A stretch of 64,000 nucleotides of DNA from NCBI RefSeq assembly GCF_004027225.2, contig NC_044296.2:3702796-3766795 (forward strand). The letters are read 5' to 3'. Origin of the DNA: Strigops habroptila (lineage: Eukaryota > Chordata > Aves > Psittaciformes > Psittacidae). Numbering within the stretch: position 1 is the stretch's first letter; each line of letters starts with the position of its first letter. The translations under genes were made by a program, and so were the position numbers. The notes under the pieces were generated by a model. That model made no database searches and had not been told where the DNA came from. It worked only from the letters and a program-made list of their open reading frames with translations. Positions 47,125-57,420 of this stretch are shown in pieces.

Positions 47125-47355
47125 ATGCTCTGCACACTAAATGCCATAATGTGCCTTAAATGAGGGTAATGTACCTTAAGTTATAATGACATAATTATAA
47201 TAGGTGCCAATTTGGGGTAATTGTGTTCAGTGGGGTCAAATGGGGGGGTAATGTGTGTTAACTGGAGGTAACCCATGTTAACTGGGGGGTAGCACATGGG
47301 GTAAATGCACATTTAAAGGGGTCAGTGCCTGTTAAATGGGATTAATCTGTGCTAA
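47125..47355. repeat. Decayed GGTAA/TTAA-type minisatellite
   Basis: About 230 bp consist of loosely repeated units such as GGGGGGTAATGTGTGTTAAC, TGGAGGTAACCCATGTTAAC and TGGGGGGTAGCACATGGGG. The unit is about 18-22 bp and the copies are diverged. Confidence 0.75.
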
Positions 47356-48119
47356 AACAGCAGGTCCCCTCTGGCTTTTTTCCCCTGAGGAGCTACTGGA
47401 AGCCAGTAGCAGGGAGAAGGAGCTGGGGTGGGACTGGAGGGTGTGCGGCCGCAGCGCTGGGCCCAGCACTTCCATTTTCCACTTTGAAACACGTTTGTGT
47501 CCTGAACTTGGCTGGGCTTTCAAATTGCAGCCTTTGATCCAACCCAAAACATTATCCACCATCATCATCCTAATGGGAAGAGCAACAAACCCCCGGCCAG
47601 TGCTGCTGCCGCCTTTGAGATGTTTTCCATGTCAAATAAAATATGTTTCTAACCTCAGCACTGCTTCCAGAGGAGCAACTGAGGCTTTTTTTTCTGGCTG
47701 ACCTTATCAAAACCTTGCGATTTCTTTCTATTTTTTTCCTTGTTTTTTTAATGTGATTTAGCCAGAATTGGCATGTCTTTGAGCCAACCCAACTGGCAGC
47801 ACCTTTACAAGAAGTGGGGCTAAAGCAACACAGCCCCACTCAGGCGACGTCCCAGCCTTGGTGACGTCTCAAATCATTGATTTCATCAATATAGTTTTGC
47901 AACAGATGAAAATGGAAGAAATGGGGCTGTTTGCAGGTGTGCAGGGAGGTTTCTAAAGGAAACTGAAACATGAAGCCAAGCTCCTGCCATCCTTCAGCCT
48001 GCAGCCAGCCACATGGACCTCCTCTGCTCTCCCAAAAGCAAAGCCACATTTCCATTTCCATCCCCATGTTGAGGACGTAACATCACTTCACCATCTCTTA
48101 CCCATCAGCAGCTGTGAAA

Positions 48120-48560
48120 GACAATAAATGGCAAGAAATCAATATAATCCTCCTTTTATTTTCACTTTGTCGTGAGTATGTAACAGCATCACACCCGAGT
48201 TTATCGTTGCTTAAAAAAAATAACATCAGACTGCTTTTCTTCTTCCCCCAACGTTCAGAATAAATGGTAAAAACGTCATAAATGTAAACTGCACTTGGCA
48301 CCACTGGATCAATAAATAAAGTTTAAAAAACAAAGAAGAGAGAGAAAGACAGAGCGCGTTACGTAGATGGCACGCTATGGGATCTAAATAAATAACATAA
48401 GTTACTTCCAATAAATAGAGAGTATCGAAAATATAGATGCATTGCATCAACTTCTGCAGATGGTCGGTCAGACCCGACAATACCAGAAGGGAAACGGGTT
48501 TATCCGGATGGTGCCGAGTGGAGTCGCAGGCTGGGCCGTGCGCTCCCACCCGGCCGTGAC
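48120..48560 (-). other. AT-rich block resembling a minus-strand 3' UTR
   Basis: Read on the minus strand, this stretch has TATTTATTGG, GTTATTTATTTAG and TTTATTTATTGATCC (AU-rich elements) and ends with an AATAAA signal at 48160-48155. It contrasts with the GC-rich surroundings. It could be a distal part of the NRTN 3' UTR, whose stop lies 3.6-4 kb away on the same strand, or a terminal exon of an unrecognised transcript. Confidence 0.35.
48155..48160 (-). terminator. Candidate minus-strand poly(A) signal
   Basis: AATAAA on the minus strand (GAAAATAAAAGG), followed within 40 bases by TTGATTTCTTGCC and TTATTGTCTTTC. Confidence 0.35.
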
Positions 48561-48650
48561 ACCAGGCTCCTTTTTGTCCTGTTTTTTTCCTTATTTTCCT
48601 TTTTTTTCCCCTTTTTTGTCGTCCCCCCCCATCTCTTGGGCCTCAAGTTG
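48561..48650. repeat. Polypyrimidine tract
   Basis: About 80 bases of almost pure T/C on the plus strand, interrupted mainly by short GTC and CTTA groups, ending in a run of eight C. Confidence 0.7.
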
Positions 48651-51110
48651 GAGGCTACGCCTTGTTGAACTGAGAACGAAAACATGTGGTAGCCCTATTT
48701 ACCAAGGGAAGAAGGCTGAGGTTTTGAATCCCGCTTGATAAATTGGGAAAGTGATTTCTTCCCAGCAAGTCTCTGGACCTGTTTAAATAAGGAACGCTCC
48801 CTTCGCAAGTGCTTCCATGGAGTGGAAACAATGATGTTAGACCCGTTTCCCCCTCACAGATACCAAATCGGGAGTGAGACCATGTCAGCAAATGGGATCC
48901 CAATGGATGCGAGTGACTGGTGGATCCGAGCCAGAGCCGGAGCCCCGGTGCTCCGGCTGCCTCCGGCACCAGCCAGAGTTACACAAACATAGGCTGTACG
49001 TAGAGCAATGTGTATAGTAAAACACAATGAGACATCCCATAACTCACTGTTGGAGAGCCGGGATAACATAACACTCGTATTTTGCGCTGTCACAACCACA
49101 GGAAGAGTTTTAAACATCTCCTCGTGTTTCCAAACGTCCTGATTTTTCCAGCACTGTGAAGCCCCCCTCATCGCCTGGGGAGTGATGCCACTGCAAATAA
49201 CCCAAACCTGCAACCCAACCTAAAACCATCCCCATGCAGATGCTGCACCCTGTTAACATTAAATAACGCATGGGGATGAGAGAAGGAGCCAGATGAGATT
49301 TAGTTGTAGCTTTGAGTAGGGAATTTTCCATCCTTTTTTGCCCTTTCTGCATTGTAGACATTCTTCCGGACAGCTCCAGCTCCTATTACAGTGGAGAGGG
49401 CTGTAGAAATGGAAAGCATTAGGGAAATATCAGCCTTTCGATTGGAACCACATTTCCATGCCCAGGCGGCAGCGAAGCAGCGCGGGATGAGCAGCGCTCC
49501 TGCAGTGGAGCCGCAGCAGCTCCATGCAGAGGATGGACCTCAATGAGATGCACAATAGAAGACACACAGAGCAAAAGCCATCCTTTGGCCACGGCCGTGA
49601 TGCCCCAGCTAACCCCAAGACCTGGACAGGGAGTTTTGCAGTTACAAATCCCAGCTGCATCCCAAACGCAAAGATACAGGCACATCTGCAGATGTCAGGC
49701 ACTTCCCCTACTCCTCTGGTGCTCAGCTGCTGGCGGGTGAAAGGAAAAAGAAGGAAAACTAGATGAATCGGAGCTATTCATATTGGTTTGCAACACACAC
49801 ATTGCATTGGGGTGGTTCCCAGCGTGCCTGTTTCTTTGGGATATGAGCTGGATTCGCACTGGGTGTACCTCAGGGTGCTTTGCAGCTGGAAGGGTTAAGA
49901 GTGGGTCTGGGGTGCCCTGGCCCCCTCTGCCTGCCCCTGAGCCCCCTCACCTCCCTGCTGCACCCAGCAAGACCCTGGTGAGAGGAGGGTCCCAGGTCCC
50001 TTTGCCTTTGATCCCTGCAAATCGAGGCACCCTAAATCCCTAGATATTGCCCAAAACCATTTCCCAAGCCAGCATTTCCCAAGCAACAGCTCCAACATCT
50101 CTCAGCAACCTCCTTGTGCTCCGGGTAAGGAAACTCAAGGCAGCCCTGCTGCAAACCCTGCTCCCACAGCACCGGGTCCTGCACTGCTTCTGCAACACCT
50201 TCCCTTGCTTTATTGCTCTAGTTCCTTTTGGGGTTTTTTCTTACTGCAACAAAACTAATTTTAGTTTTATAGTAGTGAGAACTGGAAAGCACCCAAGCCC
50301 TTGAGAGCGCCGTCAGTATGAGTACATTTGGGTGCACTTATTCTTTTAAAGTCAAGAGCGAGCCAGTGGCTGTCCCCATCCTGCTCCCACTGCCCCTTAT
50401 TTTGGGCCAGCTTTTTCCTTTCCATGCAAGCCCTGTGGTGCAAACTCTCCCTTGCAGCAAGGACCACGTTTGTCTGGTCTCAGCAGCGTTTGCACCCCCA
50501 TGGCGCAGAATCACCAGCCCTTGTCGGTTCACCAGCATGAGCAATGCCCCACGGATGCTCCCCATGCCCATGGCTGCCTTCTCCCTTCCCCAGCAGGAAA
50601 ATGCTGTGTTAGGGAGTGCAGGCTGCTTTCCCAGGGATGCTGGGTGCGTGGCCAGCCCTGCTGAAGGATGGTGTTTATGTTGCCTCACTACATCCTGGCT
50701 GTGCTCAGCAAAGAGCGGCGTTGGGATGAAAAAGCGAGATAAAACCCACCAGCTCGGCCCAGGGTCGCAGGAATTGCTGTCTCCCATCCCAGCCGAGCTC
50801 TCCCATCCCGCTCTGCTCCCTCGGCTGCTGTGGTCACTATATGAGGACTCCTCCTCATCACTACTGTGCTGGGATGGAGGCAGATGGGATATTTAGTCCC
50901 ATTTAGCCGGATGGAGGAGCTGGGACACTGCTGTGATCGGGGGGTGGCAAGCAGAGCCTTTTCCCTTATGTTGGTTAATGCCCAGGACATGACACCAATA
51001 TTCTCCTTCTGTTTATGATTTGCTTTTTCTGGGAAGAGGGCCAAGGGGAGAAAACCCATCAATCCCAGGCAACAAATATAGCCTGCCCCGAGAACGCAAA
51101 AGTCTGCGGT
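48651..51110. other. Intergenic between FUT and NRTN, part 2
   Basis: No gene, RNA or CR1 copy was recognised on either strand. It may be partly NRTN 3' UTR if the distal signal at 48155 is used. Confidence 0.45.
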
Positions 51111-51114
51111 CTCA

Positions 51115-51120
51115 TTTATT
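51115..51120 (-). terminator. NRTN: Nearest poly(A) signal downstream of NRTN
   Basis: AATAAA on the minus strand (GGAGAAATAAATGAG), 1.04 kb past the NRTN stop. It is the first canonical signal in that direction. No strong GT-rich element was noted after it. Confidence 0.4.
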
Positions 51121-51639
51121 TCTCCGCAGAGTAAACAAGAGTGACACTGCTGTAAATGCGAACCAGAGCCAAACCCCGGGATGAGCCCCCTCTCCCGCAG
51201 GATTCCAGCCCCACCGATGGGCAATACTCACGACGCCCGGTCTGGCTCTGGGAAGATGCCAAACCACGGATGCTCCTGCCCGTGCTGCAAAACCTGGTGA
51301 GGGGCAGCGAGCCGGTGGCTGCGGCCGGTGGGCCTCTCGAGGCTGCTGTCACCGCCAGGGTGGTGGCAGGTCTCCAGCCCAGCTGCCCGCCTGGGCTCGG
51401 GCAGGAGGGTTAATCCAGTTACTTCAGATCATTGTGAGCTTTAAAAAGAAAAGCCTGGGGGTTGCGGGGTGGAGGTGATGGTGATGGCGGCATCAGCGGG
51501 GAGCAGAGCCAGGCCTTTCCCCTAAACACCAGCCTAGTGTCAGAGGCACGTCCTGATCCCAAACACAGGGAAGCTGGGGTGAAAAACTGCCCTGGAAGTG
51601 CAGGGACCCTGGGGCAGCTATGGGCAACATACAGCACCC

Positions 51640-51880
51640 TGTAACACACACTGTGCACCGCAGCACACCCCGACCAAGTACCACACACCACCAGCCACCA
51701 CCTGTATGCAGCAAACACCCGCACAACACCCCTGTGCATGAACACGCTGCCCATGCAACACCCAGAGTGCCCCATCACCTCTGCTGTGTGTGGGGGACAC
51801 CCGCTTTGCAACACCCCCTCTGCCTGTAACACAACCTGTACGTGTAGAACATGCCCTGCGTGTGTTGCACACCCACCGTC
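51640..51880. repeat. Degenerate CACA/ACACCC-type low-complexity repeat
   Basis: Interrupted ACACACC, GCAACACCC and GTGTGTGGG segments without a fixed unit, inside the likely NRTN 3' UTR. They account for the chance minus-strand frame at 51419-52198. Confidence 0.55.
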
Positions 51881-52163
51881 ACCCTCCGGGGAGGCTGACA
51901 GGGACCCCTGGGCCACTGCCGGGATGGGACAACAGCCACAAGCAGCCGTCACCACTCCAACAACCGCAGCCTTCACCGGCACCCACAGCCACGTCTCTAG
52001 TCCTGTGCGGTACCAAGGGACACACCAGCAGCTCAGTCTCTCCTCCTGCACCCGGAGGGTCTGGCTTATCCTTGTGCCTGGTCCCTCTGCCTGGTGGCCA
52101 GCGAGGTTTCGGGGCCGGGGCATCACTTCTCCCGCCTGTTCCTGCCGGGGGGACCCCGGCCCT

Positions 52164-52617
52164 TCACACGCAGCCACACTCCTTGGCTGAGAGCTCATTG
52201 ACGGGTGTAATAGCGGTTGTAGGCATCCAGGAAGGAGACGTCGTCGTCGTAAGCCAGTGGGCCGGCAGCAGGGTCGCGCCTCGGACCTTCTCCTTCTTAT
52301 CCTCCTCTTCGCTCCTCATGCTCTTCAGCGAGAGGTCGTAGCTGCGCACGGCCGCCTCGCAGGTGCCGCTGCAGTAGCGGAAAAGCACCGTCTCATCCGA
52401 CTCGTAGCCCAGCCCCAGCTCGCTGACGCTCACCTCCAGCTCCTTCAGCGCGCAGGGTTTGTGGCGAGCGCGGGCGCGCTTTGCGGCGGCTTGCCGGCCC
52501 GCGGGAACAGCGGCAGCTCATGCCCGCCCGAGTTCATGGCCTGGCTGTAGCGCTCCACCAGCGCCGGAGATCAGCTGCCGGATCTCCCCTCGTGTAGCTC
52601 GTCCAGCAGGCTGCTGT
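52164..52617 (-). CDS. NRTN: NRTN coding exon 2 (mature neurturin domain)
   Basis: The acceptor is CCTTCCCTTGCAG (AG at 52619-52618) and the stop TGA at 52166-52164. The longest clean stretch covers KRARARHKPCALKELEV, then SVSELGLGYESDETVLFRYC and SGTCEAAVRSYDLSLKSMR, which closely matches neurturin (human VSELGLGYASDETVLFRYC). Single-base frame breaks occur near 52586, 52563, 52490, 52280, 52256 and 52203. All of them lie in GC-rich runs. Confidence 0.9.
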
Positions 52618-54348
52618 CTGCAAGGGAAGGGGCTGCGCGTCAGCGGGGTGTCCCACCCCGGTGCAGGGGATGCTTAACAGGATGGAGGTGGGTTTAGGGC
52701 ATGTGGGCATCCCCCAGGATGGGAGTGGTTTGGGGCACGTGGACATCCCCAGGAGGCCCTCAGTGCCATGGGTTAAGTGGTGGCCTTGGCAGCGCTGGGG
52801 AACGGTTGGACTTGATGCTCTTAAAGGTCTTTTCCAACCTGGTTCATTCTGTGATTCAATGGAGGTGGCCCAGGGCAGGCGGACATTGCCCACAATGGAG
52901 GTTGCCCAGGGCAGTGCCCATTCCCCGGCGCTGGTTCCCAGCTCCCTCCCTGCCCCGGTAGCAACTGCAGGAATTGCAAACTCCATCCCCACAGCCAGCA
53001 GCGCGTGGCCAAAACTGCAGCATCTCCAGCAGTCGTCTTGAGATGGCATGAGCGCCCCAATGCTTTTAAAACCCAACCCCAAACCCCGAGGCCAGAGCTG
53101 CCCGTGGCCTTCAGGAGCCGAGGGTGAAAAACCCAAACTCCTTCCTTCCCTTTCCCTCTTCTTGCCTTATTTCTTGTTTCCTTCCCTACCAGCTCTCCCC
53201 TGCCTGGAGCTGTCCCAAACAGCCCCTTCCACTCCCAGCACAACAGTAGAACCAAACTGGTTTGGTTGGAAGGGACCTTAAAGCTCATCCAGTTCCAACC
53301 CCCTGCCATGGGCAGGGACACCCTTCCACTAGAGCAGGTTGCTCCAAAGCCCCTGTGTCCAACCTGGCCTTGAACACTGCCAGGGATGGGCAGCCACAAT
53401 GATTTTGGGGATCTTTATTCCTCTTCCTTAGCTAAAAATCAGCCAAAGAGCTTCCCCTATGGCCTGGGTGGAAGATCTGCCCCCTCCCCCAACATGCAAA
53501 CTGCCCCCAGCCACCACTGGCAACATCCAAATCCCTTTATCCAAAACCCCTAAAAGCTGGGTTGGTCCAGCTCAGCACTGGGGGAGGCACAGGAAGGATG
53601 GAGGAAAGTGTAATTTGACAGCTTGTCATCGATTCCCAGATTTCAGCCCCAAAAGAAGTTGTTCTGGTTTGGAATGGGAACAGACACGCCGGGATGTTGA
53701 GCCAGCTGCCAGCGCCAAGGGGCGAAGCTGCCGCCTCCCCATGGAGCAGAGCCGTCCCCCTCGTGTTCAGCTCCCGTTTGACATGGAGCATGTGTCAAAA
53801 TAGCACAGAAATATAAACTTAAAGACAATAAAAAGCCCATTTGTGCTAAAAAAAGCAGCTTCTTTGCATTAAGATGAGCTGTTTGCATGCCATGGTTTGG
53901 GTGCCCAGTGCCTGCATAGCAGGACCCCCTGCTGCATCCCAAGCTCCTCCTTAACCATGCATAAAGGGGTGTGCAGAAGCAAGAGCAGGGAAAGAAACAG
54001 GGAATAAACCCTCTGGAGGTTTTGTGAGCTGAAAGCGTGTCCCAGTGGGAGTCTGGGGCCGGATGCTGTGGGATCAGGAGGGATGGTGGCCCTGGCGCAG
54101 AGGCGCAGCAGCTTACACTGGGCGAGCAGCGAGCCGTGGCGTTGCAGGGCCCGTGGGGATCTCCGGGGAGCCGCCGGCAGCGAGGAGGAGGAGGAGGAGG
54201 ATGAGGAGGAGGATGCCCGTGAGGAAGACGGCGAGGAAGGCAAGGGGCTGTATTTCCGGCTTCCGTTGAACATGTCTCTACAAACTAAAATGGATAACAT
54301 GGAACTGAGGAGCATCGATGCAATGGCTGCAAACTTCCATACCTTCAT
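52164..54348 (-). CDS. NRTN: NRTN (neurturin), two coding exons, frame-broken in exon 2
   Basis: Neurturin is a secreted GDNF-family ligand. It signals through GFRA2 and RET and supports autonomic, enteric and sensory neurons. Exon 1 (54348-54117) encodes the signal peptide and the start of the propeptide. Exon 2 (52617-52164) encodes the rest of the propeptide, a basic furin-type region (KRARAR) and the cystine-knot domain. The intron is phase 1 with consensus sites, and the join gives LAQ-Y-SSLLDE, matching LAQYRALLQ in human. All seven cysteines of the GDNF-family knot can be recognised across the frames (KPCAL, FRYC, GTC, PCC, ECGC), and the protein ends ECGCV. The gene is convergent with FUT, as in human. 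Exon 2 as written has about six one-base indels, so no intact product is encoded by this sequence. Sequencing or assembly error is the likelier cause, because residue-level conservation is excellent. Confidence 0.9.
52755..52862 (+). mobile_element. CR1 LINE 3' fragment in NRTN intron
   Basis: A plus-strand copy of the second subfamily (GTGCCATGGGTTAAGTGGTG to CTGTGATTCAATGG). It is antisense to NRTN and lies 140 bp upstream of the exon 2 acceptor. Confidence 0.85.
53246..53440 (-). mobile_element. CR1 LINE 3' fragment with non-CR1 5' tail
   Basis: A minus-strand CR1 3' end in the NRTN intron. On its 5' side, after GGGCAGCCAC, normal CR1 sequence is replaced by a 42-bp tail (53399-53440, ATGATTTTGGGGATC, then TATTCCTCTTCC). 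The copy at 61908-62104 has the same join and tail. Confidence 0.88.
54117..54348 (-). CDS. NRTN: NRTN coding exon 1 (signal peptide, Ser-rich propeptide)
   Basis: 232 nt, 77 codons plus one base. It starts MKVWKFAAIASMLLSSMLSI, a typical signal peptide that aligns with human MQRWKAAALASVLCSSVLSI. The propeptide carries a run of 11 serines (with SSPSSSRA before it), encoded by a TCC/GAG trinucleotide repeat, where human has no such tract. The exon ends at RHGSLLAQ plus a T, with donor T|GTAAGC (GT at 54116-54115). Confidence 0.9.
54181..54232. repeat. GAG/TCC trinucleotide repeat in NRTN exon 1
   Basis: An interrupted (GAG)n run on the plus strand, which encodes the polyserine tract on the minus strand. 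It also produces a spurious plus-strand Glu-rich frame. Confidence 0.85.
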
Positions 54349-54711
54349 CTTAGAGCAAGTCAGAACATTGAAACTCTGCAAAACAGGCAAAACAAATATC
54401 CTTATTACGCAGCCTTCACCCATGGCCCCTCTTCCCGCCCCCCATCCCCGTGATTCGGGCTGGCTGACCAGCTCCCATGGGATCACCAGCATCCCCTTGG
54501 CTCCATCTCATCCCCTCTGCCCTCCCGAGACTGGGGCAGCCTTGCTGTAGGGAAACTGAGGCACGGAGAAAGGGCTGCGCTGCAGAGGGGGAATTGGCCA
54601 CAGCAGGTGAAGGGGTGGCCTGGGGCTGGTGGTGGCAAAAGACAAGGGGATTGTCCTCAGCCAAGCCATCCTCAACAGCACACAGCCTGGCCGGGGAGGT
54701 AGATATCTAGT

Positions 54712-54812
54712 GGAAGGATTTAGTGGAAGGTGTCCCATGGCAGGTGTGGCTGGAACTGGATGAGCTTTAAGGTCCCTTCCAACCCAAACCATTCCATTAT
54801 TCTGTGATATCC
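54712..54812 (+). mobile_element. CR1 LINE 3' end, short
   Basis: A plus-strand 3' terminus of about 100 bp (TTTAGTGGAAGGTGTCCCAT to CATTATTCTGTGATAT) just upstream of NRTN exon 1, antisense to NRTN. A partial duplication of TAGTGGAAGG marks its 5' end. Confidence 0.82.
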
Positions 54813-56130
54813 ACCTCCCTTGCTCCGGCCAAGTTCCCTCACACCAGGGGCTGATATCGCAGTGGATGGCTGCCAAGTAAAGGACGGGCCAAACTCATGT
54901 CACCCCAGCCCGTGACGCCTCTTTGCCTGGCACATCCCCTTCTTGAGGGGACGTGGTGAGCAGTGTAAGGAGCCACCAGCTCCATCGTCCCTCCTCCTCC
55001 TCGCAGAGCCCTGGTGTGCTTTGGTGTCCCTGCCATCCTCTCACCCAGATGCTCAACCAGAGCACCGAATCCCTCCCCGCTGGCAGATGGACACAGCAGC
55101 TCCACCAAACCCAGGCCAAAATCATGACAAGCTCAGGAAAAGTGAATGGGATGGCTGGAGCATCCCCAGCACGGCTGCAAGGCTTGTGGTGGGACCTCGG
55201 CCACGCAGAACATCCATTGCAGCCCAGCCCAGTTTCTCAAAGCATAAAAGAACCCCACTGGCATTTCCCTCGCAGGCAAACTGCACCCTTACCTTGTGCC
55301 ATTCAATTTCCTCCATCCAAAGCAGATGGGATTTGGTGAGATTTTACAACTGACCTTGCAGCCAGGCAGGGCACCAGGGAATTGGGTCCGTGCTCCCATC
55401 AATGAGCTGCCAGGCATTAAATCCTCATCAAAGATGCTCTGGAAGCAGCACTGACTTGCAGCTGCCTCCCGGCCCCTTGTTTGATTCCAGCTCCTTGCAA
55501 ACTCCAAACATTTCTCCTTTTCAACTAAATTTTCCACAGGGAAAAAAAGCCCAAAACCCAGCCCCGGTTCAGCAATATATGCCAAATAGAATTTTACCAA
55601 GGGGGAAAAAATGTTATTTTCCAAATGGAATTTGACAGGTTGCTGCTCTTGTAGGACACAAGGAGGGCTGTGAACGCCGCCTCCTCGCCAGCAAGCCTTT
55701 CTTTGACAGGATGCAGCTAATTGCACGTTAGCTAACAGTGATTATCTGCCCTGTAGGTTACAAGGTAATTGTAGAACCCAGCCAGAGTCTAAATATTTTC
55801 AACGGGGCTATAAACAATGCCAAGCTAGAAAAAGAATAGTTTCACCATATAAGGAGGTAAGACCATGAGATCCCGCCGGGAACACGGCGGCAGAGCTGAG
55901 GAGCCGCGGCGGCGATAAGCACCGGCAGCACCACGTGCCCCAGGTCAGAGCCTGCAGCGGCTCGTGGGGAGCATCAGGAGCACCAGGAAGGGGGTGGGAT
56001 GGTCCCATCCCCGTCTCCTGCTGCTTCTCCTTCTGCAGAGCCAAGGTGGAGCTGGTCGCCCCATCCGGAAGGTGTGAGGAGGGTGATGGAGGTGCTGGGT
56101 GTGTTGGCATCTACATTCGTCATCATATTT
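54813..56130. other. Upstream of NRTN, no gene seen
   Basis: This may contain NRTN 5' UTR or promoter elements. A CArG box (55845-55854) and a CpG-rich spot with an E-box CACGTG (55868-55940) are the only features noted. Confidence 0.45.
55845..55854. promoter_or_regulatory. Perfect CArG box CCATATAAGG (SRF site)
   Basis: An exact match to CC(A/T)6GG, in an AT-rich context with TATAAA at 55809, next to a CpG-rich spot (GGCGGCAGAGC, GCCGCGGCGGCG) and an E-box CACGTG. It lies 1.5 kb upstream of the NRTN ATG. Its function is inferred. Confidence 0.4.
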
Positions 56131-56357
56131 AGGTGAGCTCTTAGGCAGAAGTGAGGGTGCTGAGGCGCTGGGCACAGGGTGCCCAGAGAAGCTGTGGCTG
56201 CCCCATCCCTGGCAGTGTTCAAGGCCAGGTTGGACACAGGGGCTTGGAGCAACCTGCTCTAGTGGAAGGTGTCCCTGCCCGTGGCAGGGGTTGGAACTGG
56301 ATGAGCTTTAAGGTCCCTTCCAACACAAACCAGTCTGTGACTCTGTGATTCTATGAA
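56131..56357 (+). mobile_element. CR1 LINE 3' fragment
   Basis: A plus-strand copy of about 225 bp (GTGAGGGTGCTGAGGCGCTG to GACTCTGTGATTCTATGAAT). It is nearly identical over its length to the oppositely oriented copy 1.1 kb to the right. Confidence 0.92.
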
Positions 56358-57420
56358 TTAGGTGCCTTAAATTCAGATTTCTCCTCTGAGGCAAGAGCAG
56401 GAGCAGGGAAAAGGCACTGAAAACACTCACTGGCACCAAACGGTTCCCAGCAAGGCAGTGGGGATGGATGCTGAAAGGGGAAGGACTGAGGAAGCTGCAG
56501 TTTGTTTGTGGAGAGCTGGTGACATTTGGGGAATGAAGGACTCGAGAAGGAACAGCAGCCCCAGGGTGGTGGGAAGGCACCCGCTTGCAGTAATGTGTTG
56601 GACGGGAGGACAAGCAGCTTTTAGCGTCTGATATGTGGGCATTTTGGGAGGTGAATACTGTGGTGGACAACCAGAACGGGATCACACATGACCTAGACCT
56701 TCATCATCACCTCCTGAGCTGCTCCTGGGGGGCTCAGCCCCCTGCGCTGGGGAGGGAAGGGCTGTGACATTCAATCCATCCACCTGAGAAAGTGCCTCTG
56801 GCTCACTGCAAGCCCATAAAATGTTAGGAGAGCGGTGTCAGCCTTGCAGCACATCCCATAAAATAGGCTGCTATTCCAGCAGCCAGGCATCCTGGCCCCC
56901 ACTCACTCGCCAGTGACCTTTCAAAAGGCTCAAAGCCCAGCTCCAGTGTGCAAAACAATATAAAACCGCCAACATTCCAGGCTTTGCTTTTGGTTTCTCT
57001 TGCTCTAAAAAGCCACAGACCACATGTGCCAACCTGCGGTAAAAGCTGAAGGTCGGGGTGAAGGGAAAGGAAAAACACACACACAGAGATGAATCGGAGC
57101 CGTGACTCAGCTGGATGATGCTGGAGCTCCCCTCTCCCATCTTTCTGGTTTCCACATGGTTTAAACCTACTCCCAGCAATGAAAATAAGCACAGGGGGTT
57201 TGACATATGCCCCGGCCTCAGCCCCATCCCACATGGAGCCCCAACACCTCCCCAGGAGCAGACCTGCACCCAAAGGTGCCCGTGCAAAGCAGCACCAGCC
57301 ATGCTAAGCAGGGATGGGGATCCAGGGCCGGAGCTTCACCCCTTGAGTGTCTGCACCAACGCCAGGCTGCTGAGAAAACGTTGCCTCTGGCTATTGCTCG
57401 GCATCTGGTGGGGCAAGTGT

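Noticed and set aside
51419-52198. 259-codon minus-strand frame overlapping the NRTN end
   Set aside because: It lies in NRTN 3' UTR and CACA-type low-complexity sequence; Cys/Val/Gly-rich translation reflects the repeat.
54068-54550. Plus-strand frame with a long Glu/Asp run
   Set aside because: It is the antisense of NRTN exon 1; the acidic run is the complement of the polyserine codons.
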